Both the position numbers and the translations under genes were made by a program. A model generated the notes under the pieces. That model was not told the DNA's origin and did no database searches. It saw only the letters and a list, made by a program, of their open reading frames with translations. Positions 1 through 10,239 of a stretch of 36,617 nucleotides of DNA are shown here, one piece after another. This DNA comes from an uncultured Boseongicola sp. (GTDB lineage Bacteria; Pseudomonadota; Alphaproteobacteria; Rhodobacterales; Rhodobacteraceae): NCBI GenBank assembly GCA_938016355.1, contig CALLWO010000170.1:1-36617 (forward strand), given 5' to 3'. How positions within the stretch are numbered: the first letter of the stretch is position 1; every line of letters starts with the position of its first letter.

Positions 1-59
1 GTTGGACATGTCTTAGGCAACGCAGCTTTTGGATGCAATTATGAGTGCGCTAACGCGGG

Positions 60-1241
60 CTAATTCTTTTCAAGCGCGGCCACGCCGGGCAGAGTTTTCC
101 CTTCCATCCATTCAAGGAAAGCACCGCCCGCTGAAGAGACATAGGTGAAGTCTTGCGCGACGCCCGCCTGGTTCAAGGCGGCGACAGTATCCCCGCCACC
201 GGCCACAGAAACGAAGTTGCCGCTCTTTGTGAGTTGGGCGGCGTGTTTCGCCGCGGCGTTGGTTGCGGCGTCGAAGGGCGCTATTTCGAAGGCGCCGAGC
301 GGGCCATTCCAGATCAGGGTTTCGGCCGCGGCAAATGTGGCCCCGATTTTTGCGACAGCTTTGGGTCCAGCATCGAGGATCATCCGGTCGGTCGGGCACG
401 CATCCGCGGCAACGGTTATGTTGTCGGCTCCCTCTGAAAACTCTGTGGCGCATACGATATCTGCGGGAAGCAATATTTCGCAGGCGGCTTCTTCTGCCTT
501 TGCCATGATGTCGCTCGCGGTTGCGGTCATATCGTGTTCGGCGAGCGACGTGCCTATCTCATGACCTTGGGCGGCCAGAAACGTATTTGCCATACCGCCA
601 CCGATAACCAGAATGTCGACTTTGCGAACGAGATTGCCGAGCAGTTCCAGTTTGGTCGACACTTTTGCCCCGCCAACAACTGCAACCACGGGGCGTTTTG
701 GTTGACCAAGCGCGGCTTCGAGAGCGGACAATTCCGCCTGCATCAGCCGTCCTGCGCACGCAGGGAGCAAATGCGCGACGCCTTCGGTAGACGCATGAGC
801 GCGATGCGCAGCAGAGAAAGCATCGTTGCAATAGATGTCTCCTAGAGAAGCCAGAAACCCTGCCATGCGAGGATCATTGTCTTCTTCCATCGACGAAAAC
901 CGCGTGTTCTCGATCAAAATGACCGCATCGGACGGAAGGGCATCGATGCTTGCACGGTCGGGCCTTTCGATGAAGTGAACCTCCTTTCCCAATGCTTCTT
1001 GCAGGGCCGGAACGACAATGCGCAGGCTCATTTCCGGGTTTGGCTGCCCTTTTGGACGACCGAAATGCGCCAACATCACTGGCTTGCCACCACCTGTGAT
1101 GATGTCGCTGAGCGTCGGGATGATCCGTTCAATACGCGTGGCATCTGTCACCTGTCCGTTCTCGGTGGGAACGTTCAGGTCGACCCGCGTCAAAACGACC
1201 TTTCCTGCAAGGTCCATGTCATCAAGTGTCTTCCAGGCCAT
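60..1241 (-). CDS. pgk: Phosphoglycerate kinase
   Basis: Transfers phosphate from 1,3-bisphosphoglycerate to ADP in lower glycolysis, or the reverse in gluconeogenesis; cytoplasmic. The 393-aa product has the usual family length. The N-terminal substrate signature is [16 protein letters not shown] follows, and the C-terminal nucleotide site shows NGPLGAFE and GGGDTVAAL. The ORF track extends this frame to 1898, but that part runs antisense through ppiB and has no PGK homology. I chose the ATG giving [10 protein letters not shown] because GGAG lies about seven bases upstream and the product then begins where PGKs normally begin. It is divergent from the cyclophilin genes across about 138 bp. 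No clear terminator is visible downstream. Confidence 0.97.
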   Translation of the reverse strand: MAWKTLDDMDLAGKVVLTRVDLNVPTENGQVTDATRIERIIPTLSDIITGGGKPVMLAHFGRPKGQPNPEMSLRIVVPALQEALGKEVHFIERPDRASIDALPSDAVILIENTRFSSMEEDNDPRMAGFLASLGDIYCNDAFSAAHRAHASTEGVAHLLPACAGRLMQAELSALEAALGQPKRPVVAVVGGAKVSTKLELLGNLVRKVDILVIGGGMANTFLAAQGHEIGTSLAEHDMTATASDIMAKAEEAACEILLPADIVCATEFSEGADNITVAADACPTDRMILDAGPKAVAKIGATFAAAETLIWNGPLGAFEIAPFDAATNAAAKHAAQLTKSGNFVSVAGGGDTVAALNQAGVAQDFTYVSSAGGAFLEWMEGKTLPGVAALEKN

Positions 1242-1379
1242 TTTGATCTCCGAATTAAATGTTGCCCCCTGAGTAGCGTTCCGAGGCGTCTGGTCAACAG
1301 GCGGTTCTTTGCCTTTCGGCTTTTCCTTGCTCGGCAGGCGCACTAGGGTCGCGCCCGAACCGAGACAAAGGAGTGCCTG

Positions 1380-1886
1380 ATGGCCGATTACAAAGACCCC
1401 GAGAACACGATCCTGCTGGAATTGAAAGACGGCACCGTCGTCATCGAACTTTTGCCGGACGTTGCCCCCCAGCATTGTGAGCGGATGAAGGATCTGGCGC
1501 GCGCCGGTGAATACGACAATGTCGTGTTTCATCGTGTGATTGACGGCTTCATGGCCCAGACAGGCGACGTGGAGCACGGGGATTTTGAGGATAACTTCAA
1601 CCTGCGCCGTGCGGGCACTGGCGGCTCGGATCGCCCCGATGTTCCTGCAGAGTTCAGCAAATTGCCGCATGATCGCGGCACGATTGGCGCCGCACGTTCG
1701 CAAAACCCGAACTCGGCAAACAGCCAGTTTTTCATCAACTTTTCGGACAACGCGTTTTTGAACGGTCAGTATACGGTCTATGGCCGCGTCATCGAAGGCA
1801 TGGAACACGTCGATGCTATTCAACGGGGTGAGCCGCCGATGAACCCGGATCGAATGATGAGCGTCAAGGTGGCGGCAGATGCGTAA
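1380..1886 (+). CDS. ppiB: Cytoplasmic peptidyl-prolyl cis-trans isomerase (cyclophilin type)
   Basis: Cyclophilin that speeds proline cis-trans isomerisation during protein folding. The 168-aa product has no signal peptide, so it should be cytoplasmic. Family core motifs are clear: [16 protein letters not shown] near the middle, then [11 protein letters not shown] and [15 protein letters not shown]. The start ATG is preceded by AAGGAG at good spacing. Its 3' end overlaps the next cyclophilin by 8 bases in another frame, so the two are almost certainly co-transcribed and translationally coupled. The pair probably arose by duplication, with the second copy gaining an export signal. Confidence 0.95.
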   Translation: MADYKDPENTILLELKDGTVVIELLPDVAPQHCERMKDLARAGEYDNVVFHRVIDGFMAQTGDVEHGDFEDNFNLRRAGTGGSDRPDVPAEFSKLPHDRGTIGAARSQNPNSANSQFFINFSDNAFLNGQYTVYGRVIEGMEHVDAIQRGEPPMNPDRMMSVKVAADA

Positions 1887-2442
1887 GGTTCTTGCCATTG
1901 CGCTCGCGCTCGTTGCGAGCCCCGTGTTGGCCCAAGATGGGCCGGGTCCAAACCTGGTGATTGAAGTGGCAGGCGAATCCAGCGGTCAGATTGTGATTGA
2001 TCTGCTTCCGGACGTTGCGCCGCAACATGTCGCGCAGATTGTCGCTTTGGCGCAAGAGGGTGCCTATGACAACGTCGTCTTCCACCGTGTAATCGATGGA
2101 TTCATGGCGCAGACCGGCGATGTCGAATTCGGCAAAGTCGGTGGCGATATGCGGATGGCGGGTCGCGGTGGATCAGAGCGTAGCGATATTCCGGCTGAAT
2201 TCAGCGATGTTCCGTTTGATCGCGGTGTCGTTGGCATGGCGCGATCGCAAAGTCCGAATTCTGCGAACAGCCAGTTTTTCATCATGTTTGATGCCGGGCA
2301 TTTTTTGAACGGTCAGTACACGGTCTTTGGCCGCGTCATCGAAGGGATGGAAGTCGTTGACGCGATCAAGCGCGGTACCGGCGCGAATGGTGCGGTGATT
2401 GGTGCGCCAGACATCATGCAAAGCGTTTCCGTCGTCGAGTGA
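1879..2442 (+). CDS. ppiA: Exported peptidyl-prolyl cis-trans isomerase (cyclophilin type)
   Basis: Second cyclophilin, 187 aa, with an N-terminal signal peptide ([19 protein letters not shown], likely cut after residue 18), so it acts in the periplasm. The catalytic core has [16 protein letters not shown] and [11 protein letters not shown], closely matching the upstream ppiB product. The ATG overlaps the ppiB stop by 8 bases, which indicates an operon. The symbol is assigned by periplasmic location; proteobacterial naming of these paralogues varies. A GC-rich hairpin follows the stop codon. Confidence 0.93.
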   Translation: MRKVLAIALALVASPVLAQDGPGPNLVIEVAGESSGQIVIDLLPDVAPQHVAQIVALAQEGAYDNVVFHRVIDGFMAQTGDVEFGKVGGDMRMAGRGGSERSDIPAEFSDVPFDRGVVGMARSQSPNSANSQFFIMFDAGHFLNGQYTVFGRVIEGMEVVDAIKRGTGANGAVIGAPDIMQSVSVVE

Positions 2443-2457
2443 CGTCGCAAACCAGTG

Positions 2458-2481
2458 GATCGGGCAGAGGGCGGCCCGATC
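2458..2481 (+). terminator. Hairpin after the cyclophilin operon, possible terminator
   Basis: Perfect 8-bp inverted repeat GATCGGGC / GCCCGATC with an 8-base loop, starting 15 bases after the ppiA stop. There is no T-run behind it, so it may be a weak or Rho-assisted terminator, or a 3'-end stabilising hairpin. Confidence 0.4.
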
Positions 2482-2589
2482 ACAACTCCATCTCATGAAA
2501 TGCCTTGTGATCAACCTCGTGTGAGCGGGGGTATCGGTCGTGCGTGCGCTCTGCCACACTCCGGAAATTAGTTTCGGAGGAGATGAGGT

Positions 2590-3567
2590 ATGCGATTTGC
2601 AAAACTTGCGGCAGCGGCTGTTGCGCTTGGGATGACGGTTTCAGCGGCGAACGCGGACCCATCATTTTGGAAACACGAATGGCCCGATACAGATTTTGCT
2701 GTGACAAATATCGAAAACTGGGTCGAGATAATGTCAGGGGGTCCACCCAAAGATGGTATTCCGGCGCTCGACGAAGTGAGCTTCATAGCGGTTGATGATG
2801 AGACGCGTTTGGCGGACCCGGAACCGGTGATTACTGTTGAAATCGAGGGATCAGAACCGCGCGCCTATCCCATTCGCTATTTGACGTGGCACGAGATCGT
2901 AAATGATACGATTGGCGACGTCCCGGTTGCGGTCACATTCTGCCCGCTTTGCAATTCGGGCATAACGTTTGATCGGCGTGTAGATGGGAAAACGTTGAGT
3001 TTTGGCGTATCCGGGAAACTCAGAAATTCCGATATGGTCATGTATGACCGGCAAACCGAAAGCTGGTGGCAACAGGCGATCGGGACCGGAATCGTGGGTC
3101 ATTTCACGAATACGGAGTTGACGCAGTTACCCACGTGGATGGAGAGCTGGCGCGAATTTAAAGAGCGTAATCCAGACGGGTTGGTGATGGATACGCCGCC
3201 TTGGCCGCGCCAATACGGTCGCAATCCTTATGTCGGCTATGATAGTTCCAAGAAGCCGTTTCTATATAATGGCGAGATGCCCCCCCATGGCATTCCCGCG
3301 CTGATGCGGGTGGTGCGAGTCGGGGATCGCGCATGGACATTTGAGCGTTTGCGCAACGAAGCGACGATCAACGAAGAGGGTATTTCGCTGAGTTGGACCA
3401 GTGGGCAGGCCTCGGCACTTGATCAGTACACTGTTGCGGAAGGCAAAGACGTGGGGACGGTTCGGGTGCGCGACGCGTCGGGCAACGATCTGCCGCACGA
3501 CGTTATGTTTGCTTTCGCCTTTCAGGCGTTTTTCCCGGACGGGTCTTGGATGTTGGCTGACGGTTAA
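2590..3567 (+). CDS. Exported DUF3179 domain protein
   Basis: Product of 325 aa with a clear Sec signal peptide (cleavage likely after ANA, about residue 22), so periplasmic or secreted. The body matches the DUF3179 family: YPIRYLTWHEIVND, then VTFCPLCNSGITFDR, then FGVSGKLRNSDMVMYDRQT and ESWWQQ. The CPLC cysteine pair and the conserved aromatic/Asp residues suggest a metal or redox site, but the family function is not established to my knowledge. The start is supported by GGAGG/GAGG just upstream. It is a single-gene unit ending in a strong terminator that separates it from the convergent tyrS. Confidence 0.9.
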   Translation: MRFAKLAAAAVALGMTVSAANADPSFWKHEWPDTDFAVTNIENWVEIMSGGPPKDGIPALDEVSFIAVDDETRLADPEPVITVEIEGSEPRAYPIRYLTWHEIVNDTIGDVPVAVTFCPLCNSGITFDRRVDGKTLSFGVSGKLRNSDMVMYDRQTESWWQQAIGTGIVGHFTNTELTQLPTWMESWREFKERNPDGLVMDTPPWPRQYGRNPYVGYDSSKKPFLYNGEMPPHGIPALMRVVRVGDRAWTFERLRNEATINEEGISLSWTSGQASALDQYTVAEGKDVGTVRVRDASGNDLPHDVMFAFAFQAFFPDGSWMLADG

Positions 3568-3573
3568 GAAGGT

Positions 3574-3603
3574 TCGGGGCGCGCTTAAACGCGTCCCGAT
3601 TTT
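3574..3603 (+). terminator. Intrinsic terminator of the DUF3179 gene
   Basis: Ten-pair stem TCGGGGCGCG / CGCGTCCCGA with one G-U pair, a 6-base loop, then TTTT. It sits 6 bases after the DUF3179 stop codon and directly against the tyrS stop on the other strand. The T-run favours plus-strand termination. Confidence 0.8.
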
Positions 3604-4857
3604 CTATTCCGCCAAGGTCACCAAAGCGTGCCGCTTCTTCCCAGCCGACAATTTGATCGGAGATGACAGGTCGGCGAGCGTGACCATAAGCCCGGCCTCG
3701 GTCAGCGGTGCATCATCCATACGCGCGCCATTTTCAGCAATCAGTCGCTTCGCTTCTTTCCCGGACTTCGCCAGGCCCGATTTCACGATGAGCTGTACGA
3801 TGGAAATGCCGTCCCCAATATCACCTGCTGCCAGTGCGAGGGTGGGAAGGTCGCCGCCGACGCCGCCTTTTTCAAACACTTCACGCGCGGTTGCCTCAGC
3901 AGCCGCAGCCGCATCGGGGCCGTGAAGCAAAGAGGTAACCTCATTGGCCAGTTTGATTTTGGCCGCGTTGATTTCGGAACCTTCAAGCGCGCCAAGCCGG
4001 TCGCATTCGTCGACGGGCAGCTCGGTGTAGAGCTTCAGGAAGCGACCGACATCCGCGTCCGTTGTGTTCCGCCAGAATTGCCAGAATTCATAAGGGCTTA
4101 GCATGTCCGCCGACAGCCAGATTGCGCCGCCTTGAGACTTGCCCATTTTCCGGCCATCAGATGTTGTCAGCAAGGGGGTTGTCAGGCCAAAAATCTCGCT
4201 TTCAAGGACGCGCCGCGTCAGGTCGATCCCGTTGACAATGTTTCCCCATTGATCTGAGCCGCCCATCTGCAACAGGCAGCCATAACGGCGGTTCAATTCG
4301 AGAAAATCGTAGGCTTGAAGGATCATATAGTTGAATTCGAGAAAGCTGAGCGATTGCTCGCGGTCCAGTCGGGATTTCACGGATTCAAACGAAAGCATCC
4401 GGTTCACGCTGAAATGCCGTCCGATATCACGCAGGAAATCGAGGTAGTTCAGATGGTCCAGCCATTCTGCGTTGTTCAGCATTAACGCACCCGTTGCGCT
4501 GTCGCCATAGTCGAGGTAGCGCTCAAAAACGACCTGCATACCGGCAATGTTTGTGTCGATTTCATCGGGCGTCAGCAATGGACGTTCGTCTGCTCGAAAG
4601 GAAGGATCACCGACTTTCGTGGTGCCTCCGCCCATCAGCGTGATCGGTTTCCCGCCATATTTCTGAAACCACCGCAAGAGCATGATGTTCAGCAGGTGCC
4701 CGACGTGCAACGATTTGGCCGTCGCGTCATAGCCGATATAGGCTGGCACAACGCCTGCTATCAAAGCGTCATCCAGGCTTTGCAAATCGGTGCAATCAGC
4801 AAGGAAACCGCGTTCAATGATCGTTGACAAAAAGTCGGATTTTGGGTGGTAGGTCAT
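3604..4857 (-). CDS. tyrS: Tyrosyl-tRNA synthetase
   Basis: Class I aminoacyl-tRNA synthetase that charges tRNA-Tyr in the cytoplasm. The 417-aa product has the HIGH-type motif HVGHL at residues 51-55, [11 protein letters not shown] around 196-206, and the KMSKS-type loop as KMGKS at 236-240. A C-terminal S4-like RNA-binding domain ends with [11 protein letters not shown]. The ORF track gives 627 aa by reading through about 200 N-terminal residues antisense to anmK; those are low-complexity and not synthetase-like. I therefore start at MTYHPKSDF. The Shine-Dalgarno is weak. It is divergent from anmK across about 80 bp. Confidence 0.96.
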   Translation of the reverse strand: MTYHPKSDFLSTIIERGFLADCTDLQSLDDALIAGVVPAYIGYDATAKSLHVGHLLNIMLLRWFQKYGGKPITLMGGGTTKVGDPSFRADERPLLTPDEIDTNIAGMQVVFERYLDYGDSATGALMLNNAEWLDHLNYLDFLRDIGRHFSVNRMLSFESVKSRLDREQSLSFLEFNYMILQAYDFLELNRRYGCLLQMGGSDQWGNIVNGIDLTRRVLESEIFGLTTPLLTTSDGRKMGKSQGGAIWLSADMLSPYEFWQFWRNTTDADVGRFLKLYTELPVDECDRLGALEGSEINAAKIKLANEVTSLLHGPDAAAAAEATAREVFEKGGVGGDLPTLALAAGDIGDGISIVQLIVKSGLAKSGKEAKRLIAENGARMDDAPLTEAGLMVTLADLSSPIKLSAGKKRHALVTLAE

Positions 4858-4937
4858 GATCCATCGTCTATGCTTTGTGCCGGGTCCATCCCGACGACGT
4901 AGCCTTCTATACTTGGGCCAATAGGCAAGGGAAAGCC

Positions 4938-6059
4938 ATGACGAAATCAAAGCCAATCTGGAGCCTTGGGGCGATGTCTGGCACGTCGCTGGATGGTGTC
5001 GATGCGGCGATGATTTTGACGGACGGTCACGAGGTCTTCGAGTTTGGAGAGACTGCGTATCGCAGCTATTCAAAGGAGGAACGCTCGGTTTTGCGCGCAG
5101 CGCTTGGGAAGTGGGCGGGGCCCGAAACGGTCGCGGCAGCCGAGATTGTTGAAACCGCGCACGCAGAGTTGTTGAGCAAGTTTGATAAAGCCGAGCTGGT
5201 TGGGTTTCATGGGCAAACGACTTCGCATCGACCCAAAGAGCAAGCGACCTGTCAGCTCGGTGATGGGGCCGTGTTGGCCGAAGTGCTTGGTCGAAATGTC
5301 GTATGGGATTTTCGGACCACCGATATGGAGTTGGGCGGGCAGGGCGCGCCGCTTGCCCCGTTCTATCATTTTGCTTTGGCGAAGTATTTGGGATGCGTAG
5401 AGCCTGTCGTGTTTCTAAACATTGGCGGCGTTGCCAACCTGACGTGGGTCGATCCCTCAAAGAGCAGGGCTGATGCGCCGGGTGCATGTCTTGCGTTCGA
5501 TACAGGGCCGGGGAACGCGAAAATTGATGATCTGGTTCAGCAAAGGCTTGGGGTGCAAATGGATCTCAACGGTGCGCTTGCGGCCATCGGCAACGTCGAT
5601 GAGAAAATTCTTGAGCGACTTTTAAAATCTGATCCTTACTTCACGAAGATGCCTCCTAAATCGTTGGACCGTGATGATTTTGCGCATTGGTCCGACGAAG
5701 TGGCGGGCCTCGACGATGCGGACGCTGTTGCGACTTTGGTGGCGGGAACGGTCGGCGCAATTGCACGAGGTGTGAAGGATTGCCCGCGCGAGCCCGCGCG
5801 AGTGTTGGTCTGCGGCGGTGGCAGAAAGAACCCAAGTCTCATGGATATGTTGGCGGCAGTTCTCGATTGCGCGGTGGTCCCGGTCGAAGACGAAGGGCTT
5901 GATGGGGACATGTTAGAGGCTCAGGCGTTCGCCTATTTGGCCGTGCGGGTTCTCAATGGCTTGCCGACATCTGCACCGGGAACGACCGGCGTTGCAGCTC
6001 CTGTCGGCGGGGGCAGGATCAGCCGGCCCGGGGACTTAACTGCGATCAAACTTGGTTAA
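4938..6059 (+). CDS. anmK: Anhydro-N-acetylmuramic acid kinase
   Basis: Opens and phosphorylates 1,6-anhydro-MurNAc to MurNAc-6-phosphate during recycling of cell-wall fragments in the cytoplasm. The 373-aa product begins [18 protein letters not shown], the family's phosphate-binding signature. Further motifs are [26 protein letters not shown] and [10 protein letters not shown], typical of the actin-like kinase fold. The ORF track starts 21 codons earlier; I prefer the ATG at MTKSKPIW because AAGGGAAA precedes it and the family begins here. The stop codon overlaps the convergent cupin stop by 4 bases (TTAA shared by both). Confidence 0.95.
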   Translation: MTKSKPIWSLGAMSGTSLDGVDAAMILTDGHEVFEFGETAYRSYSKEERSVLRAALGKWAGPETVAAAEIVETAHAELLSKFDKAELVGFHGQTTSHRPKEQATCQLGDGAVLAEVLGRNVVWDFRTTDMELGGQGAPLAPFYHFALAKYLGCVEPVVFLNIGGVANLTWVDPSKSRADAPGACLAFDTGPGNAKIDDLVQQRLGVQMDLNGALAAIGNVDEKILERLLKSDPYFTKMPPKSLDRDDFAHWSDEVAGLDDADAVATLVAGTVGAIARGVKDCPREPARVLVCGGGRKNPSLMDMLAAVLDCAVVPVEDEGLDGDMLEAQAFAYLAVRVLNGLPTSAPGTTGVAAPVGGGRISRPGDLTAIKLG

Positions 6060-6484
6060 TTTGTGTTGCTTGGGATTTCAAAGTTGGCGTCTGCAAGCGT
6101 GAAACCCTCGAACTGAAATCCAGGGCAAACTGTGCAACTGACCAGCGTCCAATCCCCGGTTGTAGCAGCGGATTGCCACCAATATTCCGGAACGATGACT
6201 TGGGGTCTTTCGCTTTTTGAAAGATCAGGCCCAAGGGTAACCTTGGTTGCCGGACCATCGTCAGATTCCGATAACCGCAATTCAATTGGTGCACCTGCGT
6301 GATAGAGCCAGATCTCTGTTGCATCGACTTTGTGCCAATGGCTTTTTTCGTTCGCTTTCAGCAGGAAATAGATCGCGGTGCCGGTTGGGCGGCCTTTGTT
6401 TTCAGCGACCCACGTTTGGCGGTAATACCCGCCTTCGGGGTGCGGGATGAGGTCCAATGTCGAAATAATCTCGTCGGCGTTCAT
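6056..6484 (-). CDS. DUF985 (Cupin_5) family protein
   Basis: Small single-domain cupin of 142 aa. Family features are [11 protein letters not shown] near the N terminus, [28 protein letters not shown] in the cupin barrel, [11 protein letters not shown], and a C-terminal [14 protein letters not shown]. The histidines and glutamate of the SHWHK...E segment could bind a metal, but no activity is firmly assigned to this family. Its ATG overlaps the stop of the upstream hydrolase-LuxR gene (ATGA), so the two are translationally coupled and may share a regulatory or metabolic task. Confidence 0.9.
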   Translation of the reverse strand: MNADEIISTLDLIPHPEGGYYRQTWVAENKGRPTGTAIYFLLKANEKSHWHKVDATEIWLYHAGAPIELRLSESDDGPATKVTLGPDLSKSERPQVIVPEYWWQSAATTGDWTLVSCTVCPGFQFEGFTLADANFEIPSNTN

Positions 6485-7584
6485 TTGTTTCGCTTTTGCA
6501 TTTCGAGAATGGCTTCTTGCCGCGAACTCACGCCGAGTTTAGCGAAGATATGTGTTGCATGATTCCGTACGGTTTTTTCGCTGACGTCGAGAAGCCGCGC
6601 GATTTCTTTGTTGCTCTTAGCTTCGCAAATGGCCTCGAGGATCGTATTCTCGCGTGACGTCAGATCATCCAAAGTCTTCTTCGGAAGGTTGTTGGTGAAC
6701 TCAAGCACGGCGCGGCAAAAGGCACCCCACGCAGATTCATCGACCTGCAGAATGTGGTTGCGGCTGTTGAGAATGCTGAGTTGGGCGTCTTTGATGCGTT
6801 GCGCCATAAAACGCCCCTCGGAAACCGGGACGACCTCGTCACCTTCTGCATGCATGATGAGAGTGGGGGTCACGACGGATTTCAGAATATGTGAAGCGTC
6901 CAGATCGGCGCGGGCTTTGAGGAGTTGTGCGCCAACCTCAGGCGTCGTCGTCCGTTGGCATAATTCGTTGAACCATTCGACTTTTTGCGGCGACCCATCC
7001 GGCAGGAACCGGCGGGTAAACACCTCTCGGAATGCCGTATTTGGGTCGTCAAAACCAATGCTAAAAATCTTGATGATGGCGTCGTAAAATTCGGAGGCGA
7101 CGGGATCATCACGATGATAGACACCGCGCGAATAGCCCCCCAAAAGCACGATCTGCGATACGTCTTCAGGGTACTGGGCGGCATAAGATAGCGCAGCGAA
7201 AGTGCCTTGCGACATCGCGAAAATCACAAACGGCTTTGGCAGGTTTGCGGCTTGGACCACGCGTCTGAGATCATCTGTCCAGGCTTCGATGTCCAATCGG
7301 CCGGGATCGCGATCAGACATGCCACAACCGCGCTCGTCATATCGGACATAGTCGAAATTCGATTCCAGAAACGAGACGTAGTTTGACCATACCGGGCTTT
7401 CGTCATCGTATTCCAGATGCGTAAGCCACGCGCCCGCCTTGACCAATGGAGGTCCAGCCCCGGAACGCGTCCAGGCGATTGATCGGCCATCCAGAGTTTC
7501 AACATATCGTACTGGGCGCATTTCAGGGTCTTTCGGGACATCTGTCCCATCAGAAATTTCCGGTTTCGGGCGGAACCGGGACAT
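6481..7584 (-). CDS. Alpha/beta hydrolase fused to a C-terminal LuxR-type helix-turn-helix
   Basis: Two-domain protein of 367 aa. Residues about 25-295 form an alpha/beta hydrolase with the oxyanion-side DERG, nucleophile elbow AMSQG (Ser125), acid in HAEGDEVVP (Asp249) and catalytic histidine in NSRNHILQ (His277), so the triad looks intact. Residues about 305-365 are a LuxR/GerE helix-turn-helix: LTSRENTILEAICEAKSNKEIA followed by VSEKTVRNHATHIFAKLGV. I infer a transcription factor that senses, or hydrolyses, a small ester, lactone or amide ligand; the ligand is unknown. It is coupled to the DUF985 cupin by ATGA. No autoinducer synthase is visible nearby. The ATG begins MSRFRPKPE; homologous sequence clearly starts by residue 23. 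Confidence 0.9.
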   Translation of the reverse strand: MSRFRPKPEISDGTDVPKDPEMRPVRYVETLDGRSIAWTRSGAGPPLVKAGAWLTHLEYDDESPVWSNYVSFLESNFDYVRYDERGCGMSDRDPGRLDIEAWTDDLRRVVQAANLPKPFVIFAMSQGTFAALSYAAQYPEDVSQIVLLGGYSRGVYHRDDPVASEFYDAIIKIFSIGFDDPNTAFREVFTRRFLPDGSPQKVEWFNELCQRTTTPEVGAQLLKARADLDASHILKSVVTPTLIMHAEGDEVVPVSEGRFMAQRIKDAQLSILNSRNHILQVDESAWGAFCRAVLEFTNNLPKKTLDDLTSRENTILEAICEAKSNKEIARLLDVSEKTVRNHATHIFAKLGVSSRQEAILEMQKRNK

Positions 7585-7667
7585 ATGCCCGATATCGCGC
7601 CCGCGTCGAATTCTTCATCTTCAATGACATCGCAATATGCAACAAATCAAGAAGAACGAGGCCAGCC

Positions 7668-7823
7668 ATGACACGGATCGCATACAAAATTCTCGGAATT
7701 CAGCCGCGCACATCAGGGGCGACAGCGCACTCCGGAAAAAGAATTTCGTTGCAAGAGACCACTGCGGAAACGCGCCGGCGCGCTGAAATCAGAGCATTGA
7801 ACCGGACACGCTCCTGGCTCTAA
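7668..7823 (+). CDS. Possible small basic protein, 51 aa
   Basis: ORF MTRIAYKILGIQPRT... to ...LNRTRSWL. The ATG follows CGAGG at workable spacing. The ORF lies alone between two minus-strand genes and its stop codon is immediately followed by an 8-bp inverted repeat. The product is rich in Arg and Thr, with no signal peptide or membrane segment. I do not recognise a family. The ORF track shows a longer 125-aa version, whose N-terminal part is antisense to the hydrolase gene and is unlikely. It could be chance. Confidence 0.3.
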   Translation: MTRIAYKILGIQPRTSGATAHSGKRISLQETTAETRRRAEIRALNRTRSWL

Positions 7824-7848
7824 TTTTCCGGCCCGCAAGTCCGGAAAA
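7824..7848. repeat. Inverted repeat TTTTCCGG/CCGGAAAA
   Basis: Perfect 8-bp arms with a 9-base loop, directly after the stop of the small ORF and 2 bases from the eno terminator hairpin. It could end transcription of the small ORF or back up eno termination. It lacks a separate T-run. Confidence 0.5.
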
Positions 7849-7850
7849 GA

Positions 7851-7890
7851 GGTGGGGCCTAGTTCTAACCCATTCAAACCAGGCCCCACC
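7851..7890 (-). terminator. Intrinsic terminator of eno
   Basis: Perfect 10-bp inverted repeat GGTGGGGCCT / AGGCCCCACC with a 20-base loop, 7 bases beyond the eno stop. Read on the minus strand, the stem is followed by TCTTTTCC, a short T-rich tract. Confidence 0.75.
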
Positions 7891-7897
7891 GAATTCA

Positions 7898-9193
<1,296 letters not shown>

Positions 9194-9265
9194 TCATGGC
9201 GCTGTTTCGCGCTCTATAGCAGCGCAATCCAATTAGGCAAACGCGGCAAATGTGATCGCTAACAT

Positions 9266-10141
9266 TTAGGCGGCAGATCTTTGCTGCTGTTCCCGCCAGA
9301 AAGCGTATATTCCCGAACCAATGATTAGCGTCGTGCCAGCCCAAGTCATGAGGTCGGGGCGTTCACCGAGAAACGCAATTGCGATGATCAGTGCGAATAC
9401 CATGCGAGTATAACGGAAAGGGGCGATTGCCGAAACTTCCCCCAATCTAAGGGCCGCCGTGATCAGAAAGAACGCGGATGTAAATGCAACCGTGACGCCA
9501 GCGAGCCAAATCCATTCGATGGGACCAACAGGCGCCCAGGCGTTTCCATTGGCCATGATCAAGAGACCCAGCAAACTCAAAAGCGCAACGGCCCAGGCAG
9601 AGACAAATGACGTTGAAATTTTCGGTGGGAGAAGTCTTGTTCCGATGTCGCGCGCCACAAGCCCCGTAATGCCCATAAGCGTCCACAAAACGTTTGGGTC
9701 AAAGGCATCGGCTCCGGGACGGATGATCATTAAGACGCCAACGAAACCCAATGCCACCGCAAGCCATCGGCGGGGGCCGACTTTTTCACCAAGAAATAGC
9801 ACAGCTGCAAAAGTGAGAGCCAAAGGTTGGGCCTGCAGCATAGCCGAAGCGGTTGCCAAGGGCACAAGCGTCAATGCCATGACATAGCCAACTGAGCCGA
9901 ACACTTCGCCCGCGGTGCGTAGAAGAACTGCCTTGTTTAGAATGTCCCGCGACCAAAATCGTTCGTTTGACCGTCTCAAAACGGTGAGGAAAAAGAGCAG
10001 GCTCAAGAGACAAGTGATCGCCAGTATCTGGCCGGTTGGGAGCGTTCTGGAGGCAAGATTGATGAACGCATCGCTTATTGCAAAAGCCGCCATAGCGGCC
10101 GTCATGAGTAGGATTGCGCGTGTGTTTGCCAACAAGGTCAC
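9266..10141 (-). CDS. EamA/DMT-family inner-membrane transporter
   Basis: Product of 291 aa, strongly hydrophobic throughout. It shows the two-fold EamA repeat (about residues 6-140 and 150-285) and roughly ten membrane segments, the standard drug/metabolite transporter architecture. Typical features are AMAAFAISDAFI in the first helix, LGEKVGPRRWLAVALGFVGVLMIIRPG at the end of the first half and FLGERPDLMTWAGTTLIIGSGIY at the end of the second. The substrate cannot be inferred. The start is GTG directly after an in-frame TGA with no good Shine-Dalgarno; an ATG 13 codons later would cut into the first helix, so GTG is preferred. It is divergent from mutL. Confidence 0.9.
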   Translation of the reverse strand: MTLLANTRAILLMTAAMAAFAISDAFINLASRTLPTGQILAITCLLSLLFFLTVLRRSNERFWSRDILNKAVLLRTAGEVFGSVGYVMALTLVPLATASAMLQAQPLALTFAAVLFLGEKVGPRRWLAVALGFVGVLMIIRPGADAFDPNVLWTLMGITGLVARDIGTRLLPPKISTSFVSAWAVALLSLLGLLIMANGNAWAPVGPIEWIWLAGVTVAFTSAFFLITAALRLGEVSAIAPFRYTRMVFALIIAIAFLGERPDLMTWAGTTLIIGSGIYAFWREQQQRSAA

Positions 10142-10239
10142 CGATGCGTTTCAGACGCCACGTATCAGCTTGCAGAGATGATTGAAATCGTCGCTTTTGC
10201 GCGTGGACCTGCAATCGGTTGAGTGCTATCCCTAGTAGC

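Noticed and set aside
1242-1898. N-terminal extension of the pgk frame in the ORF track
   Set aside because: It is antisense to ppiB, lacks PGK motifs, and a good ribosome site precedes the internal ATG at 1241.
4858-5487. About 200-codon extension of tyrS
   Set aside because: It is antisense to anmK, low-complexity and Arg/Pro-rich; the synthetase homology begins at MTYHPKSDF.
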